Shown one piece after another: positions 26,815 to 35,585 of a stretch of DNA of 64,000 nucleotides. The first letter of the stretch is position 1. The number at the start of each line of letters is the position of its first letter. This stretch comes from Catenuloplanes indicus (GTDB taxonomy: Bacteria; Actinomycetota; Actinomycetes; Mycobacteriales; Micromonosporaceae). The notes beneath the pieces are model-generated. The model did not search any database, was not told the origin of the DNA, and saw nothing but the letters and a program-made list of their open reading frames with translations. A program made the position numbers and the translations under genes. The DNA lies in contig NZ_JAUSUZ010000001.1 of NCBI RefSeq assembly GCF_030813715.1, positions 4,526,001 to 4,590,000 on the forward strand, in the 5' to 3' direction.

Positions 26815-27827
26815 AGTGCCACCCGCCGGTGGGTGCGCAGCACCAGCACGAAGAACGGCGCCCCGAACAACGCGGTGATCACACCGATCGGCACCTCGGC
26901 CGGTGCCACCGCGGTGCGCGCGATCAGGTCGGCCAGCATCAGGAACGCGGCGCCGAACAGCATCGACAGCGGCAGGATCGCCCGGTACGACGCACCGGCC
27001 AGCAGCCGGACCGTGTGCGGCACGATCACGCCGACGAAGCCGATCAGCCCGGAGACCGAGACCGCCGCGGCGGTGCCCAGCGACGCGGCCGCGACCAGGA
27101 TCAGCCGGGAGCGCCGTGGGTGCAGGCCCAGCCCGGCCGCCTCCTCGTCACCGACCGTGAGCACGTCCAGCTCGCGCCGGTGCAGCAGCACCACGACCGA
27201 GGTGACCAGCACGTACGGCAGCAGCATGCGCACGTCCGACCAGCCGCCGGTGGCGAGCCGGCCGAGCAGCCAGGAGTAGATCTCCCGCAGGTCGTCCGCG
27301 TGCCGCTGCATCAGCCAGGTCTGCCCGGCCTCCAGGAACGCGGCCACCGCGACGCCCGCGAGGATCAGCGCGGCCGGCGATCGCTCCCGGCCACCGGCCG
27401 CGCCGAGCAGATAGGTCAGCCCGATCGCGGCCAGCGCGCCGGTGAACGCGGCGGCCGGGAGCAGCGCGCGCGGGCCGTCCAGCGCGATCACCGCGGTGGC
27501 GGCCAGCCCGGCACCGGCCGCCACGCCCAGCAGGTACGGGTCGGCCAGCGGGTTGCGGAACACGCCCTGGTAGGCGGCGCCGGCCAGGGCCAGCATCGCG
27601 CCGACCAGCAGGCCCAGCACCACGCGCGGCAAGCGCAAGCGCAGCAGCACCGCGACCTCGCGCTCGTCCAGGCCGCTCTCGAGCCGTATCCCTGGAATGA
27701 GGTTGAGCATCTCCGCCGCGACCGCGACGGGCGGCAGCGGGACCGGACCGAACGCGAGACCCGCCACCCCGGCCAGGACCACGGCGAGCGGGCCGGTCAG
27801 CCACCACAGCGGCCGCAGCCGAGTCAC
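26811..27827 (-). CDS. btuC: FecCD/BtuC-type ABC permease
   Basis: A 338-residue permease with about ten membrane helices. Family motifs are RLPRVVLGLLVGAMLALAGA, the phrase QGVFRNPLADPYLLG, and the ATPase-contact region GLIGFVGVIVPHTVRLL near residue 255. The GTG at 27827 overlaps the stop of the binding-protein gene (GTGA). A BtuC role is inferred from the riboswitch rather than from the sequence itself, since heme and siderophore permeases look the same. Confidence 0.87.
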   Translation of the reverse strand: MTRLRPLWWLTGPLAVVLAGVAGLAFGPVPLPPVAVAAEMLNLIPGIRLESGLDEREVAVLLRLRLPRVVLGLLVGAMLALAGAAYQGVFRNPLADPYLLGVAAGAGLAATAVIALDGPRALLPAAAFTGALAAIGLTYLLGAAGGRERSPAALILAGVAVAAFLEAGQTWLMQRHADDLREIYSWLLGRLATGGWSDVRMLLPYVLVTSVVVLLHRRELDVLTVGDEEAAGLGLHPRRSRLILVAAASLGTAAAVSVSGLIGFVGVIVPHTVRLLAGASYRAILPLSMLFGAAFLMLADLIARTAVAPAEVPIGVITALFGAPFFVLVLRTHRRVAL

Positions 27828-28744
27828 GCCGGGACCTTGGCCACCGCGTCCGTGACCGCGCGGACCAGGTCGACGACGCGCGGGCCCCAGCGGGACGCGA
27901 CGTCGTCGTCGAGCGCCACGATCTGCTTCGTCCGCACCGCGGTCATCGTGTCCCAGCCGGGCCGGGCCGCGACGGTCGCGGCGCTCTGCGCGCAGCAGGT
28001 GACGTCGGCCAGGAAGATCAGGTCTGGGTTCGCCTTCACCAGGAACTCCTGGTTGAGCTGTGGGTATCCGCCGGCGGCCGCGTTCGCGTCGGCCGGGTCG
28101 GCCACGTTGGTCAGCCCGGCTCGGCCGAGCAGCGCGCCGACGAACGTGGTGGAGGTCGCCGAGTACAGCTCCGGGCCGAGCTCGTAGTAGTAGGTCAGCG
28201 GCTCGGCGCGCTGCGGCAGGTCCGCGACCAGCTTGTCGATCTCCGTGCCGACCTGGGTGACCAGCGCGTCCGCCGGGTGCCCGGTCAGCGTGCCCAGCTC
28301 GCGCCACTGGCGGAACGCGTCGTCCAGCGAGGTCGCGGCCGGGGCGAGGTAGACCGGGATCCTCAGCGTGGTGAGCGCCTTGACGATGCCGTTGATGTCG
28401 TTCGCGATGACCACCAGGTCCGGTGACTGCGCGGAGATCGCCTCCGCGTTCGGCTGGAAGCCGGACAGGTCCGTCACCGGCACACCGGACGGGTAGTCGG
28501 ACTGGTCGTCGACCGCGACCACCTGCGGCCCGGCGCCGATCGCGAACAGCACCTCGGTGGCGGTCGGCGACAGCGAGACGATCCGGTCCGGCCGCTCGCC
28601 GAGCGTGACGCCACCGACCGTGACCGGGAAGGCGCCGCTCGGTGCCGATGCGGCCGGCGGTGTCGGCTCGTCCGGGCTCGCACATCCGCTCGCCAGGGTT
28701 ACAACGGCAAAAATCGCTGCGAGGGTACGACGTCCGCGCGCCAC
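27824..28744 (-). CDS. btuF: Corrinoid-binding lipoprotein of the ABC importer
   Basis: A 306-residue type III substrate-binding lipoprotein. The lipobox LASGC is near residue 20, after a short hydrophobic signal. Two lobes joined by a long helix are indicated by RIVSLSPTATEVLFAIGAG and the C-terminal WDTMTAVRTKQIVAL. An internal CC pair (DVTCCAQSA) is unusual. The start is the second of two GTG codons (28744), five bases after GGAGGT; the first lies inside the binding site. Part of that GGAGGT site is locked in the hairpin of the cobalamin riboswitch. Confidence 0.88.
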   Translation of the reverse strand: MARGRRTLAAIFAVVTLASGCASPDEPTPPAASAPSGAFPVTVGGVTLGERPDRIVSLSPTATEVLFAIGAGPQVVAVDDQSDYPSGVPVTDLSGFQPNAEAISAQSPDLVVIANDINGIVKALTTLRIPVYLAPAATSLDDAFRQWRELGTLTGHPADALVTQVGTEIDKLVADLPQRAEPLTYYYELGPELYSATSTTFVGALLGRAGLTNVADPADANAAAGGYPQLNQEFLVKANPDLIFLADVTCCAQSAATVAARPGWDTMTAVRTKQIVALDDDVASRWGPRVVDLVRAVTDAVAKVPA

Positions 28745-28748
28745 GGCC

Positions 28749-28905
28749 ACCTCCGGTTCGACGGCGAACCGGCACGCGTCGTCGCGACGCGCCCCGGTCC
28801 GCGGGGGCGATGATCGCAACCGTGCACCGCAGGCGACCTGGCTTTCACAGTTGCGGGACAGCGCCGGATTCACACCGGACTTCGCTGCGGGAACGGTTCC
28901 TACCC
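28749..28905 (-). promoter_or_regulatory. Cobalamin riboswitch controlling btuFCD
   Basis: On the minus strand the aptamer (about 28816-28905) shows the conserved core GAAGTCCGGTGTGAATCCGG, then GTCCCGCAACTGT, and the B12 box AGCCAGGTCGCCTGC (28829-28843). Its P1 helix pairs AACCGT with ACGGTT. Downstream is a perfect 8-bp hairpin, CGAACCGG (28765-28772 on the plus strand) with CCGGTTCG (28753-28760), whose 3' arm contains the first two bases of the GGAGGT ribosome binding site (28749-28754). This suggests translational control of btuF. A TAGCGT hexamer at 28909-28914 could be the -10 element. Confidence 0.93.
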
Positions 28906-28917
28906 CAGACGCTAGTG

Positions 28918-28945
28918 CAGGCCCCGGCCGATCGACCGGGGCCTG
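28918..28945 (-). terminator. Hairpin terminator after the M14 peptidase gene
   Basis: A 10-bp perfect stem, CAGGCCCCGG (28918-28927) and CCGGGGCCTG (28936-28945), 20 bases beyond the peptidase stop codon and just upstream of the riboswitch. There is no T-run. It separates the peptidase transcript from btuFCD on the same strand. Confidence 0.65.
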
Positions 28946-28964
28946 CGTCAACTGTGACCGGGAA

Positions 28965-30266
28965 CTAGCAGTACGTGGCCTGCTTGCCGATGATCCGGTA
29001 CGGGCAGTCGGAGTACTCCGCGAGCAGCAGCACCGCGGTCCGGTTGACCGAGGTCTGTGCCGGGATCACCTCGTCGGGCGGGTAGAAGCCGCCGCCGCTG
29101 CCGCTGGACCCCGGGTACATCTCGAACGTGTAGGCGAAGATCTTGTGCGTCGCCCACATCCAGTCGAGGCTGTCCCCGTCCGTGATGTAGAGGTCGCTGG
29201 ACTGCTCCGGCGTGTACCCGTTCAGGTTCGCCATCTGCGTGCCGAGCGTCGCGAACGTGTTGTACTGGTCCGCGTTCATGCCGGCCGCCGTGTTCGCCGT
29301 GGTGTAGCCGTACGGCCAGAGCACCAGCTTCGAGTACGTGTGCCAGTCGATGTTCGTCTTGATCTGCTGGACGCCGCCGACCACCCTGCTGTTGACGAAG
29401 TCGCGCAGCGCCCGGGTCTCCGGCGCGGAGAACGCGGACGGCCCGCGGTAGGTCGCCGACGACGTGGAGCCGGACGAGCCGCCGCAGCAGCCCCAGTTGT
29501 AGCCCCAGTTGCGGTTCAGGTCGGTGCCCACGTTGGACGAGCCGCTGTTCGGCTGACGGTTCTTGCGCCAGGAACGGTACGACCCGGTGGCGATGTCGTA
29601 CTCGCTGCCATCCGGGTTGACGGTCGGCACGATCCAGATTTCGCGCGAGTTGACGATGTTCGTGATCCGGGAGTCCGTGCCGTAATTGTCGGTGAACAGG
29701 TTGAGCAGGTAGATCGCCATCTCGACGGTCAGGTGCTCGCGCGCGTGCTGCTGGTGGTTGAACAGGATCTCCGGCTCGTTCTCGTCCGTCGCCACGTTGT
29801 CCGAGATCTTGATGACCGGCAGGTCGCGGCCCTCGTACGACCGGCCGATGCTGCTCTTCCGGGCGATCGCCGGGTGGTCCGAGACCACCTGGTTGATCAC
29901 CGCGGTCATCTCCGCGTAGTTGTGGTAGTTCGAGTCGGCCGACGGGAAGTCCAGCGTGCCGAAGTCGCTCGCGGACGGCGCGGCCACGGCCTGCACCTGG
30001 AAGCCGAGCGCGCGGATCGACTTCAGCTCGCCCGCGGTGGCCGAGACGGTCACGACACCGTGCTCCTGCACCGCGTCGATGGCCGCGCCGGTGCGGGCGA
30101 TCGCGTTGCGCGCGTCGGCCGTGCGCACGCCGGAGACGGTGTACTGGGTGATCTGGCCGGTGTCGTGCGGTTCCGCCGGGCGCGCGGTCGCGGGTCCGGT
30201 CGAGGTGACCAGCAACGCCAGGGCGGCGGCGGCCGCCACGGCGAGGCGGATGCGGGAGGTGGACAC
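28965..30266 (-). CDS. Secreted zinc carboxypeptidase, M14 family
   Basis: A 433-residue exported metallocarboxypeptidase. The Sec signal peptide is residues 1-30 ([16 protein letters not shown], ending ATARP). A propeptide-like region runs to about residue 110, followed by the M14 catalytic domain. The zinc ligands are all present: HAREH (HxxE) near residue 170, H in NIDWHTYS near 308, and the catalytic Glu in TFEMYPG near 385. Substrate-binding NPDG and DLNRNW are also intact. Paired Cys residues (GCCGG) may form disulfides. The GTG at 30266 has AGGAGG seven bases upstream. It degrades extracellular peptides. Confidence 0.93.
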   Translation of the reverse strand: MSTSRIRLAVAAAAALALLVTSTGPATARPAEPHDTGQITQYTVSGVRTADARNAIARTGAAIDAVQEHGVVTVSATAGELKSIRALGFQVQAVAAPSASDFGTLDFPSADSNYHNYAEMTAVINQVVSDHPAIARKSSIGRSYEGRDLPVIKISDNVATDENEPEILFNHQQHAREHLTVEMAIYLLNLFTDNYGTDSRITNIVNSREIWIVPTVNPDGSEYDIATGSYRSWRKNRQPNSGSSNVGTDLNRNWGYNWGCCGGSSGSTSSATYRGPSAFSAPETRALRDFVNSRVVGGVQQIKTNIDWHTYSKLVLWPYGYTTANTAAGMNADQYNTFATLGTQMANLNGYTPEQSSDLYITDGDSLDWMWATHKIFAYTFEMYPGSSGSGGGFYPPDEVIPAQTSVNRTAVLLLAEYSDCPYRIIGKQATYC

Positions 30267-30376
30267 GATTGAGCCTCCTGGGGGTGGGGAGGTGCGTCGG
30301 CACACTCCACCACCCGCGGCGTGATCAGCTCAATATGCTTCGATATCCCAAAGCGATCATCCCGCCGGTGACATGG

Positions 30377-30640
30377 TCAGCTCTTCGCGACCGGTTCTTC
30401 CTCTTCACCGGCGAGCGCGGCCCGGAGGCGGGCACGCTCGGCCTTCCGCTTGTCCGCACGTGCGGCCAGCGCGTTCGCCATCTCGTCCCGCCACTGGCCG
30501 AGCAGGAAGAACGAGGCGATCGCGGAGAGCAGCACCGCCGCGATCAACTTGAGGAAGATGTCCAGGTCGACGAACCACAGTGCCGCCAGGAACGCCAGGA
30601 AGAGACCGATCCGGCCGGCCGTGTACTTGATCGCGGCCAC
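30377..30640 (-). CDS. DUF4229 small membrane protein
   Basis: An 87-residue protein with two closely spaced hydrophobic helices (about 10-25 and 29-47) and a charged C-terminal tail (ARADKRKAERARLR, then GEEEEP). It matches actinobacterial DUF4229 proteins, which I recall lying near menaquinone genes. Function unknown. It follows the MqnE-like gene by 52 bases on the same strand and is probably cotranscribed with it. The GTG start at 30640 has GAGG nearby. Confidence 0.8.
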   Translation of the reverse strand: MAAIKYTAGRIGLFLAFLAALWFVDLDIFLKLIAAVLLSAIASFFLLGQWRDEMANALAARADKRKAERARLRAALAGEEEEPVAKS

Positions 30641-30692
30641 AGCGCCTCACCTCTCCAGCCGGGAAACCACAACCATCAGAGGGTACGACAGA

Positions 30693-31358
30693 TCAGGCCC
30701 ACACCCGCTGCGGTACGGCCCGGCGGTCGGCGAGCGGGACCGGGGCGTCGTGCTCGCGGACCACGCCGAAGGACGCGTCCCGCTCGACCGGCCGCAGCCC
30801 GGCGTCCCAGATCAGCTCCAGCAGCTCCTCGCCCGCGTCCAGTTCGACCGCGCGCTTGTCCGCGTTGCGCCACCGCTGCTCCGGGGCGTTCTCGTCGTCC
30901 TTCGCGCCGGACGGGATGCCGGCCAGGTCGTCCGCGCCGTAGTTGAGCAGCAGCTGGACCAGTGCCGGGCCGTGCGAGGCGTAGTCGGCGGTGAGGTGCA
31001 CGGCCGGGTCGAGCAGCAGGCGGACCACCGCGAACGTGCGCAGCGCCTCGGCCGGCGCACCGTCCTCTTTGACGAGCGTGACGGACGACGGTCGGAGATC
31101 TTCACGGAGATTTAGCACCGCGTCCACCAGGTGCGCGGCGGGGTCCTCCGCCCGGCCGTACCGGATCTCGTGGGCGTCGATGGAACGATCGGCCGCGAAC
31201 GTCACCCGGTCGGCGTACGACTCGGCCCGGCGGTGGTGGGCCAACCTGCCCAGCCAGGCGAGTTCATCCGTGCCGAAGAGGGCAATTCCGTCATCTCGGG
31301 TGAGCCGTTCCCCGGCGTGGACCTTCTGCTCCAGCGTGCGCTTCAACCCGGAATCCAT
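30693..31358 (-). CDS. MqnE-like protein lacking the radical-SAM core
   Basis: A 221-residue protein whose two ends look like aminodeoxyfutalosine synthase (MqnE). The N-terminus, MDSGLKRTLEQKVHAGERLT followed by DDGIALFGTDELAWLGRLAH, matches the MqnE start. The C-terminus, from ALRTFAVVRLLL through GADDL to LIWDAGLRPVERD, matches the MqnE end. The central part of about 200 residues with the CxxxCxxC cluster motif is missing, and there is no Cys in the protein at all. It therefore cannot be a radical-SAM enzyme. The ATG at 31358 follows TACGCT by six bases (leaderless). It may be a regulatory or structural paralogue, or a decayed but in-frame copy. The homology call is from memory of the family, not a search. 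Confidence 0.65.
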   Translation of the reverse strand: MDSGLKRTLEQKVHAGERLTRDDGIALFGTDELAWLGRLAHHRRAESYADRVTFAADRSIDAHEIRYGRAEDPAAHLVDAVLNLREDLRPSSVTLVKEDGAPAEALRTFAVVRLLLDPAVHLTADYASHGPALVQLLLNYGADDLAGIPSGAKDDENAPEQRWRNADKRAVELDAGEELLELIWDAGLRPVERDASFGVVREHDAPVPLADRRAVPQRVWA

Positions 31359-31598
31359 GCTCAGAGCGTACGTGGCCGGAATCTGAACGACCGCCCGGCT
31401 GCAACCGATCTCACGTCGTGGCCCCGCGGCGTTGTTTCCGATTTATCCGTTCAAATCGCTCGAATCTCAGGGAGTTCACAGCGTCGGATAGTCATTGACC
31501 GATCGACACCTCGTGGGAGTGTGAGGTAGACCCTTAGGGGGAACGGGTCGAGCCGGTGCCGTCCATAATGATCGTCCGGCGAGCACGTGGGGATTGGT

Positions 31599-33155
31599 AT
31601 GGGTCAGTACACGCATGTGGGACGTCACCGCGCGGCACCGTCTCCGTTGGTGCGCCCGGTGATCTTCACCGCCGTGGTGAGCGCCACGCTGGCCGCGGTG
31701 ATCAGCTCTCCGGCGTACGCGGCACCCCCCATCCCCGGCGTGCCGAACAGCGGCTCACGCCCGGCCGCGACCGGCTCGCTGACCCTGCCCCGCGCACCCG
31801 GCGTCACCACACCCGGCGGCAGCACCACCCAGCCCCCCTCGCTCACCGGCAACCCGGTGGCCACCCAGCTCGAGGCCAAGCAGACCGAGCTGAACCAGGC
31901 CGGTCAGCGCACGCTGGCGCTGGAGGAGCAGCTCACCACGGCCACCGCCGCGGTCGCCGTGGCCGAGCAGAAGGTGGTGTCCGCGAGCGCGGTGCTGGCC
32001 GCGGCCGAGACCGCGCGGGACACCGCGGCCGCCGAGACGCTCAAGGAGGAGGCGGCCCTCCCGCCCGAGGTCTTCAACTCCGACCTGTACAAGATCGGTT
32101 CGCTCTGGCGGGTGCCGCGCGAGACCGACGACACCGCGGGCAGCCTCGCCGCCGACCTGACCCGCGCCCAGGACGCCGCGATCGCCGCGGTCACCGAGCG
32201 GGACGCCGCGCTCGCCGCCGAGGCCGAGCTGCGCACCCAGCTGACCGCCGGGCAGGCCGCGCTCAAGGCGCTCGAGGCCGAGCTGCTCAAGATCCGCGAG
32301 CAGAACGAGGACCAGCTCACCGCGATAGCGGCCCAGCAGGACGCGGCCGAGGCCGCTCTCGGCGCCGACTATCTCGACAACTCCACCACCGAGGGCATGG
32401 TCGCCCACCCGAAGGCGCTGAAGGCGCTCGAGTTCGCGATGGCCCAGCGCGGCAAGTGGTACGAGTGGGCGGCCGAGGGCCCGGACACGTACGACTGCTC
32501 CGGCCTGATGTGGGACGCGTACCGCAGCGTCGGCTACCAGCTCCCCCGCGTCGCCAACGACCAGTACTACGCGACCCGCGGCAAGACCGTGTCGAAGTCC
32601 GCGCTGCTGCCCGGCGACCTGATCTTCTTCAGCACCAGCAACCGGTGGAGCGACGTCTACCACGTCGGCATGTACGTCGGCGAGGGCAAGATGGTCAACG
32701 CGCCGACCATCGGCGAAGTGGTCAAGGTGCAGTCGATCCAGTGGTCGCGGTTCTTCGCCGCGACCCGGGTCTTCGGCGCGGTGGAGGGCCCGGCCAAGGC
32801 CGGCGGTACGCCGAAGCCCGCACCCACGCCGAAGCCGCAGCCGTCCCCGACGCCGCCGAAGACGGTTTCACCGACGCCCACGCCGACGAACAGCGGTTCA
32901 CCGTCGCCGTCGCCGACCGGCTCCGGATCGCCCTCTCCGTCGCCGACCGGATCGCCCACGCCCTCGCCGACCACGCCCAGCCCGAGCCCGACCACGCCGC
33001 CGACGCCGCCGGACCCGCCGTCCCCGACGCCGACCGCGGCGTCGTCCGGCGCGCCCGCCAACCCGCCGTCCGGCAGCACATCTGCCAGCGCATCCTCCGC
33101 CAGCAGCGCCTCCGGAAGTGCCTCCGCGGGGGCTTCCGCGTCCGCCAACGGCTGA
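31599..33155 (+). CDS. Secreted NlpC/P60 (C40) peptidoglycan hydrolase
   Basis: A 518-residue secreted endopeptidase. A long signal peptide (to about residue 44, ending SSPAYAAP) is followed by a linker and an Ala/Glu-rich coiled coil (about 90-265). The NlpC/P60 domain carries the catalytic Cys in [12 protein letters not shown] near 306 and the His in YHVGMYVG near 353. A low-complexity Pro/Ser/Thr tail of about 125 residues ends ASANG. The domain order is that of RipA-like cell-wall hydrolases cleaving stem peptides, with the coiled coil as autoinhibitory or recruiting arm. The ATG at 31599 was chosen (GGGGA five bases upstream); a GTG at 31587 is the alternative. Confidence 0.9.
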   Translation: MGQYTHVGRHRAAPSPLVRPVIFTAVVSATLAAVISSPAYAAPPIPGVPNSGSRPAATGSLTLPRAPGVTTPGGSTTQPPSLTGNPVATQLEAKQTELNQAGQRTLALEEQLTTATAAVAVAEQKVVSASAVLAAAETARDTAAAETLKEEAALPPEVFNSDLYKIGSLWRVPRETDDTAGSLAADLTRAQDAAIAAVTERDAALAAEAELRTQLTAGQAALKALEAELLKIREQNEDQLTAIAAQQDAAEAALGADYLDNSTTEGMVAHPKALKALEFAMAQRGKWYEWAAEGPDTYDCSGLMWDAYRSVGYQLPRVANDQYYATRGKTVSKSALLPGDLIFFSTSNRWSDVYHVGMYVGEGKMVNAPTIGEVVKVQSIQWSRFFAATRVFGAVEGPAKAGGTPKPAPTPKPQPSPTPPKTVSPTPTPTNSGSPSPSPTGSGSPSPSPTGSPTPSPTTPSPSPTTPPTPPDPPSPTPTAASSGAPANPPSGSTSASASSASSASGSASAGASASANG

Positions 33156-33229
33156 CCCCCGGGTCGGCTTTCCCGTGACTCGCGGGTATGGCACGTTTTA
33201 TGCGAGGGTGGAACGTGGGAGGCGATGTC

Positions 33230-35353
33230 ATGAGCGAGGATCGGGTGGAGGGTGCGGACGCACCCGGGGACACCCCGGCGGTGGCACGCGCCCAGGTGGG
33301 ACGCGCCTCCGTGACCGGCGGGACCGCGGGTGACCTCGGCGGTCTCGGCGTCCTGCCGTCCCGGCAGCCGGCCGAGGGCCGCACCTACCGGGCCGGTGAC
33401 TACGGCACACCCGCGGATGGCCCGGCTCCCACGCTGAAACCGGCGGAGGGCTCGATCACGCCCGCGCCGGTGCTGTCCTTCACCACGCCACCGCCGGAGA
33501 ACCCGGATCCCGCGGAGGCCGCCGGTGACCGGCCCGCCGGTGCGGAGCCGTCGGCCGGCGGGGCTTCCGCCTGGTCGAACTTCGCGATGCCGAAGCGGGA
33601 GACGGCCGACGCCTCACTCAACGCGGCGGTCGCCACCGCGCAGAGCGAGCCGGCACCGATCGCGGAGCCGTCACCGGCCGTCGCGTCGTCACCGGCCGCG
33701 CTTGCGCCGGAGACCGCGGCGGCGGCGCCCGTCGTGCCCGCGCCGATCTCGGCGGGTGCGGGGTCGGCCGCGTACGGCGGGCCGGCGATGAGCACGAGCA
33801 CGCCGGCGGCGCCGGCGGCGCCGCCGCTGGGAGTGCAGTCGGCGGCGTGGCCGAGTTCGCTCGCGTTCGGCGGTGCCGAACCCGAGCCGGCGTCCTCCGC
33901 CCCTATCTCGTCGCCGCCAACGTCGTCGTCTCCGGTCTCGTCCGCTGCGGTCTCGTCTGCTCCGGTCTCGTCCGCTTCGGCGTCGCCGGTCTTCGGCAGC
34001 GCCTCGGTTTCGGCGCCACCGTTCGGTGGGGCGCCGGTGTCGTCCCTGGCGCCCTCCGCGTTCGGTGACGCTCCGGTCTCGGCGCCGCCGGTCTCCAGCG
34101 CGCCGCCGGCCTTCGGGTCGTCCTCGGATCCCGGCAGCGGAGCACCGGCCTCGGCGCCGCCCGTCTCGTCCGCGCCACCGGCCTTCGGCGACTCGTCGTC
34201 GGCGTTCGGAGTGCCCGTCTCGGCGCCGCCGGTCTCCAGCGCGCCGCCCGCGTCCGTGACGCCGGTCTCCAGTGGCGCGTCCGTGTCCGCGCCGCCGGTG
34301 ACGAGTGGGCCGCCCGCGTTCCGGGCCGCGTCGCCCACGTCCTACGGCCGGCCGGCCGCCACGCCCGCGGCGGTGCAGCCGGACTACACGCTGCCGGACT
34401 CCACGCCCGCGGCGGTGCAGCCGGACTACTCGCTGCCCGCGCAGCGCTCCGGTGCCACCGCTCCGGCCGAGCCGACCCGGGCGCGTGCGTCCGTGCCCGG
34501 GCTTAACCGGATCACGCCGGGTGCCGGCGGTGTCGTGGGCTCGGCGAGCTCGGGCACCGGTTATCCGCGCGTCTACCGGGCCGGTGCGCCGGGTGCGACC
34601 GAGCCGGATCCGATCGAGCCGCCGGAGCCGGCCGAGCCGCCCGCACCGCCGGAGCCGCCGCAGCCGGCCGAGCCGCCCGCGCCGGGTCCCGGTCCGGCGC
34701 CCACGCCGTTCCCGGACCCGAACCGTCCCGGTCCGGCGCCCGGACCACAGCCGGGTCCGCCCGTACCGACGCCGCCCGCTCCTCCGGCGCCGCCGCCCGG
34801 CCCGCCGTTCCCGTCGCCGTCCCCGGTGCCGCCGTTCCCGCCTCCCCCCGCGGGCGGGACCACCTGGTCGTCCGCGTCCGCCGCGGGCACGCCGGGCCGG
34901 GCCGGCGTGCCCGCGGCAGCGCTGCCGCCGTGGCCGGCCTCCGAGGTCGCTCAGCCCGGCCGTCAGTGGCCGCCGCGGGACGAGTCCCCGGTGACGCCGG
35001 TGGTGCGTGGCCTCTCGCCGGACAGCGCGGACGACCCGCACGGCGTGGCCGCGTCCGCGGAGTACCACCAGTGGGCGCGCGGTCAGCGCCGCGAATCCGG
35101 CACGGTCTACTCGCCACCGGCCCGGAGCGGGGAGCCGGTGTCCCGTGGCGTTCCGGTCAATCCGGCGATCGAGAACACAGGGTCGCTGACTGGGCACATC
35201 CTGTCGCCGCAGCGGTGGAACGACAATTCCGACTCCGGCAATTCCACCCGAGTGATGGTCATCCTGGCGAGCGTCGCGATCGCGATCATCGTCGTCGGCA
35301 TCATCGCGTCGATCGTGGTCGGTGACCAGCTCAGAGACCTGTTCGGCCAGTAA
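33230..35353 (+). CDS. Large disordered protein with C-terminal membrane anchor
   Basis: A 707-residue protein of unknown function. Nearly all of it is low complexity: an Ala/Pro/Ser/Val-rich region (about 110-370) with several copies of a SAPPVSSAPPAFG-like unit, then a proline-rich stretch (about 460-550) of the form PEPPQPAEPPAP. The only membrane span is the hydrophobic helix MVILASVAIAIIVVGIIASIVV, which leaves just about ten residues after it. There is no signal peptide, so the long disordered part should be cytoplasmic with the protein anchored at its tail. The ATG at 33230 has GGGAGG eight bases upstream. It follows the NlpC/P60 gene by 74 bases. Confidence 0.75.
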   Translation: MSEDRVEGADAPGDTPAVARAQVGRASVTGGTAGDLGGLGVLPSRQPAEGRTYRAGDYGTPADGPAPTLKPAEGSITPAPVLSFTTPPPENPDPAEAAGDRPAGAEPSAGGASAWSNFAMPKRETADASLNAAVATAQSEPAPIAEPSPAVASSPAALAPETAAAAPVVPAPISAGAGSAAYGGPAMSTSTPAAPAAPPLGVQSAAWPSSLAFGGAEPEPASSAPISSPPTSSSPVSSAAVSSAPVSSASASPVFGSASVSAPPFGGAPVSSLAPSAFGDAPVSAPPVSSAPPAFGSSSDPGSGAPASAPPVSSAPPAFGDSSSAFGVPVSAPPVSSAPPASVTPVSSGASVSAPPVTSGPPAFRAASPTSYGRPAATPAAVQPDYTLPDSTPAAVQPDYSLPAQRSGATAPAEPTRARASVPGLNRITPGAGGVVGSASSGTGYPRVYRAGAPGATEPDPIEPPEPAEPPAPPEPPQPAEPPAPGPGPAPTPFPDPNRPGPAPGPQPGPPVPTPPAPPAPPPGPPFPSPSPVPPFPPPPAGGTTWSSASAAGTPGRAGVPAAALPPWPASEVAQPGRQWPPRDESPVTPVVRGLSPDSADDPHGVAASAEYHQWARGQRRESGTVYSPPARSGEPVSRGVPVNPAIENTGSLTGHILSPQRWNDNSDSGNSTRVMVILASVAIAIIVVGIIASIVVGDQLRDLFGQ

Positions 35354-35585
35354 CCCACGGAACAAAACGGACGTTACGCCAATCGGGTAACACAGTGAGC
35401 CCCGCCACTACGGGCCGGGAATGCCCCCGGCGCATCGCTGGTTGACGGGTAGGCTGTCATTCATCATTCGTTTCCGGTGGGCGTTTTCAGCGCCTGCCGG
35501 AGGGCGTTCTTGCAGGGCATTCGCGGCGACTCCCCTCGCCGCGGCGGGGCCACTTAGCGAGCATGCGCCCCGTTGAGAGGTTTCT
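35354..35585 (+). promoter_or_regulatory. Leader region of the DEAD-box helicase gene
   Basis: A 232-base intergenic region with several possible stems, for example CCTGCCGGAGGGCGTTCTTGC near 35503-35523 and CCTCGCCGCGGCGGGG near 35535-35550. Cold-induced RNA helicases often have long structured leaders; whether this one is regulated that way is inferred. GAGAGG (35575-35580) is the ribosome binding site. Confidence 0.4.

Noticed and set aside
31359-31598. ydaO/c-di-AMP riboswitch upstream of the NlpC/P60 gene
   Set aside because: Expected because such genes often carry one, but the conserved core sequences were not found.
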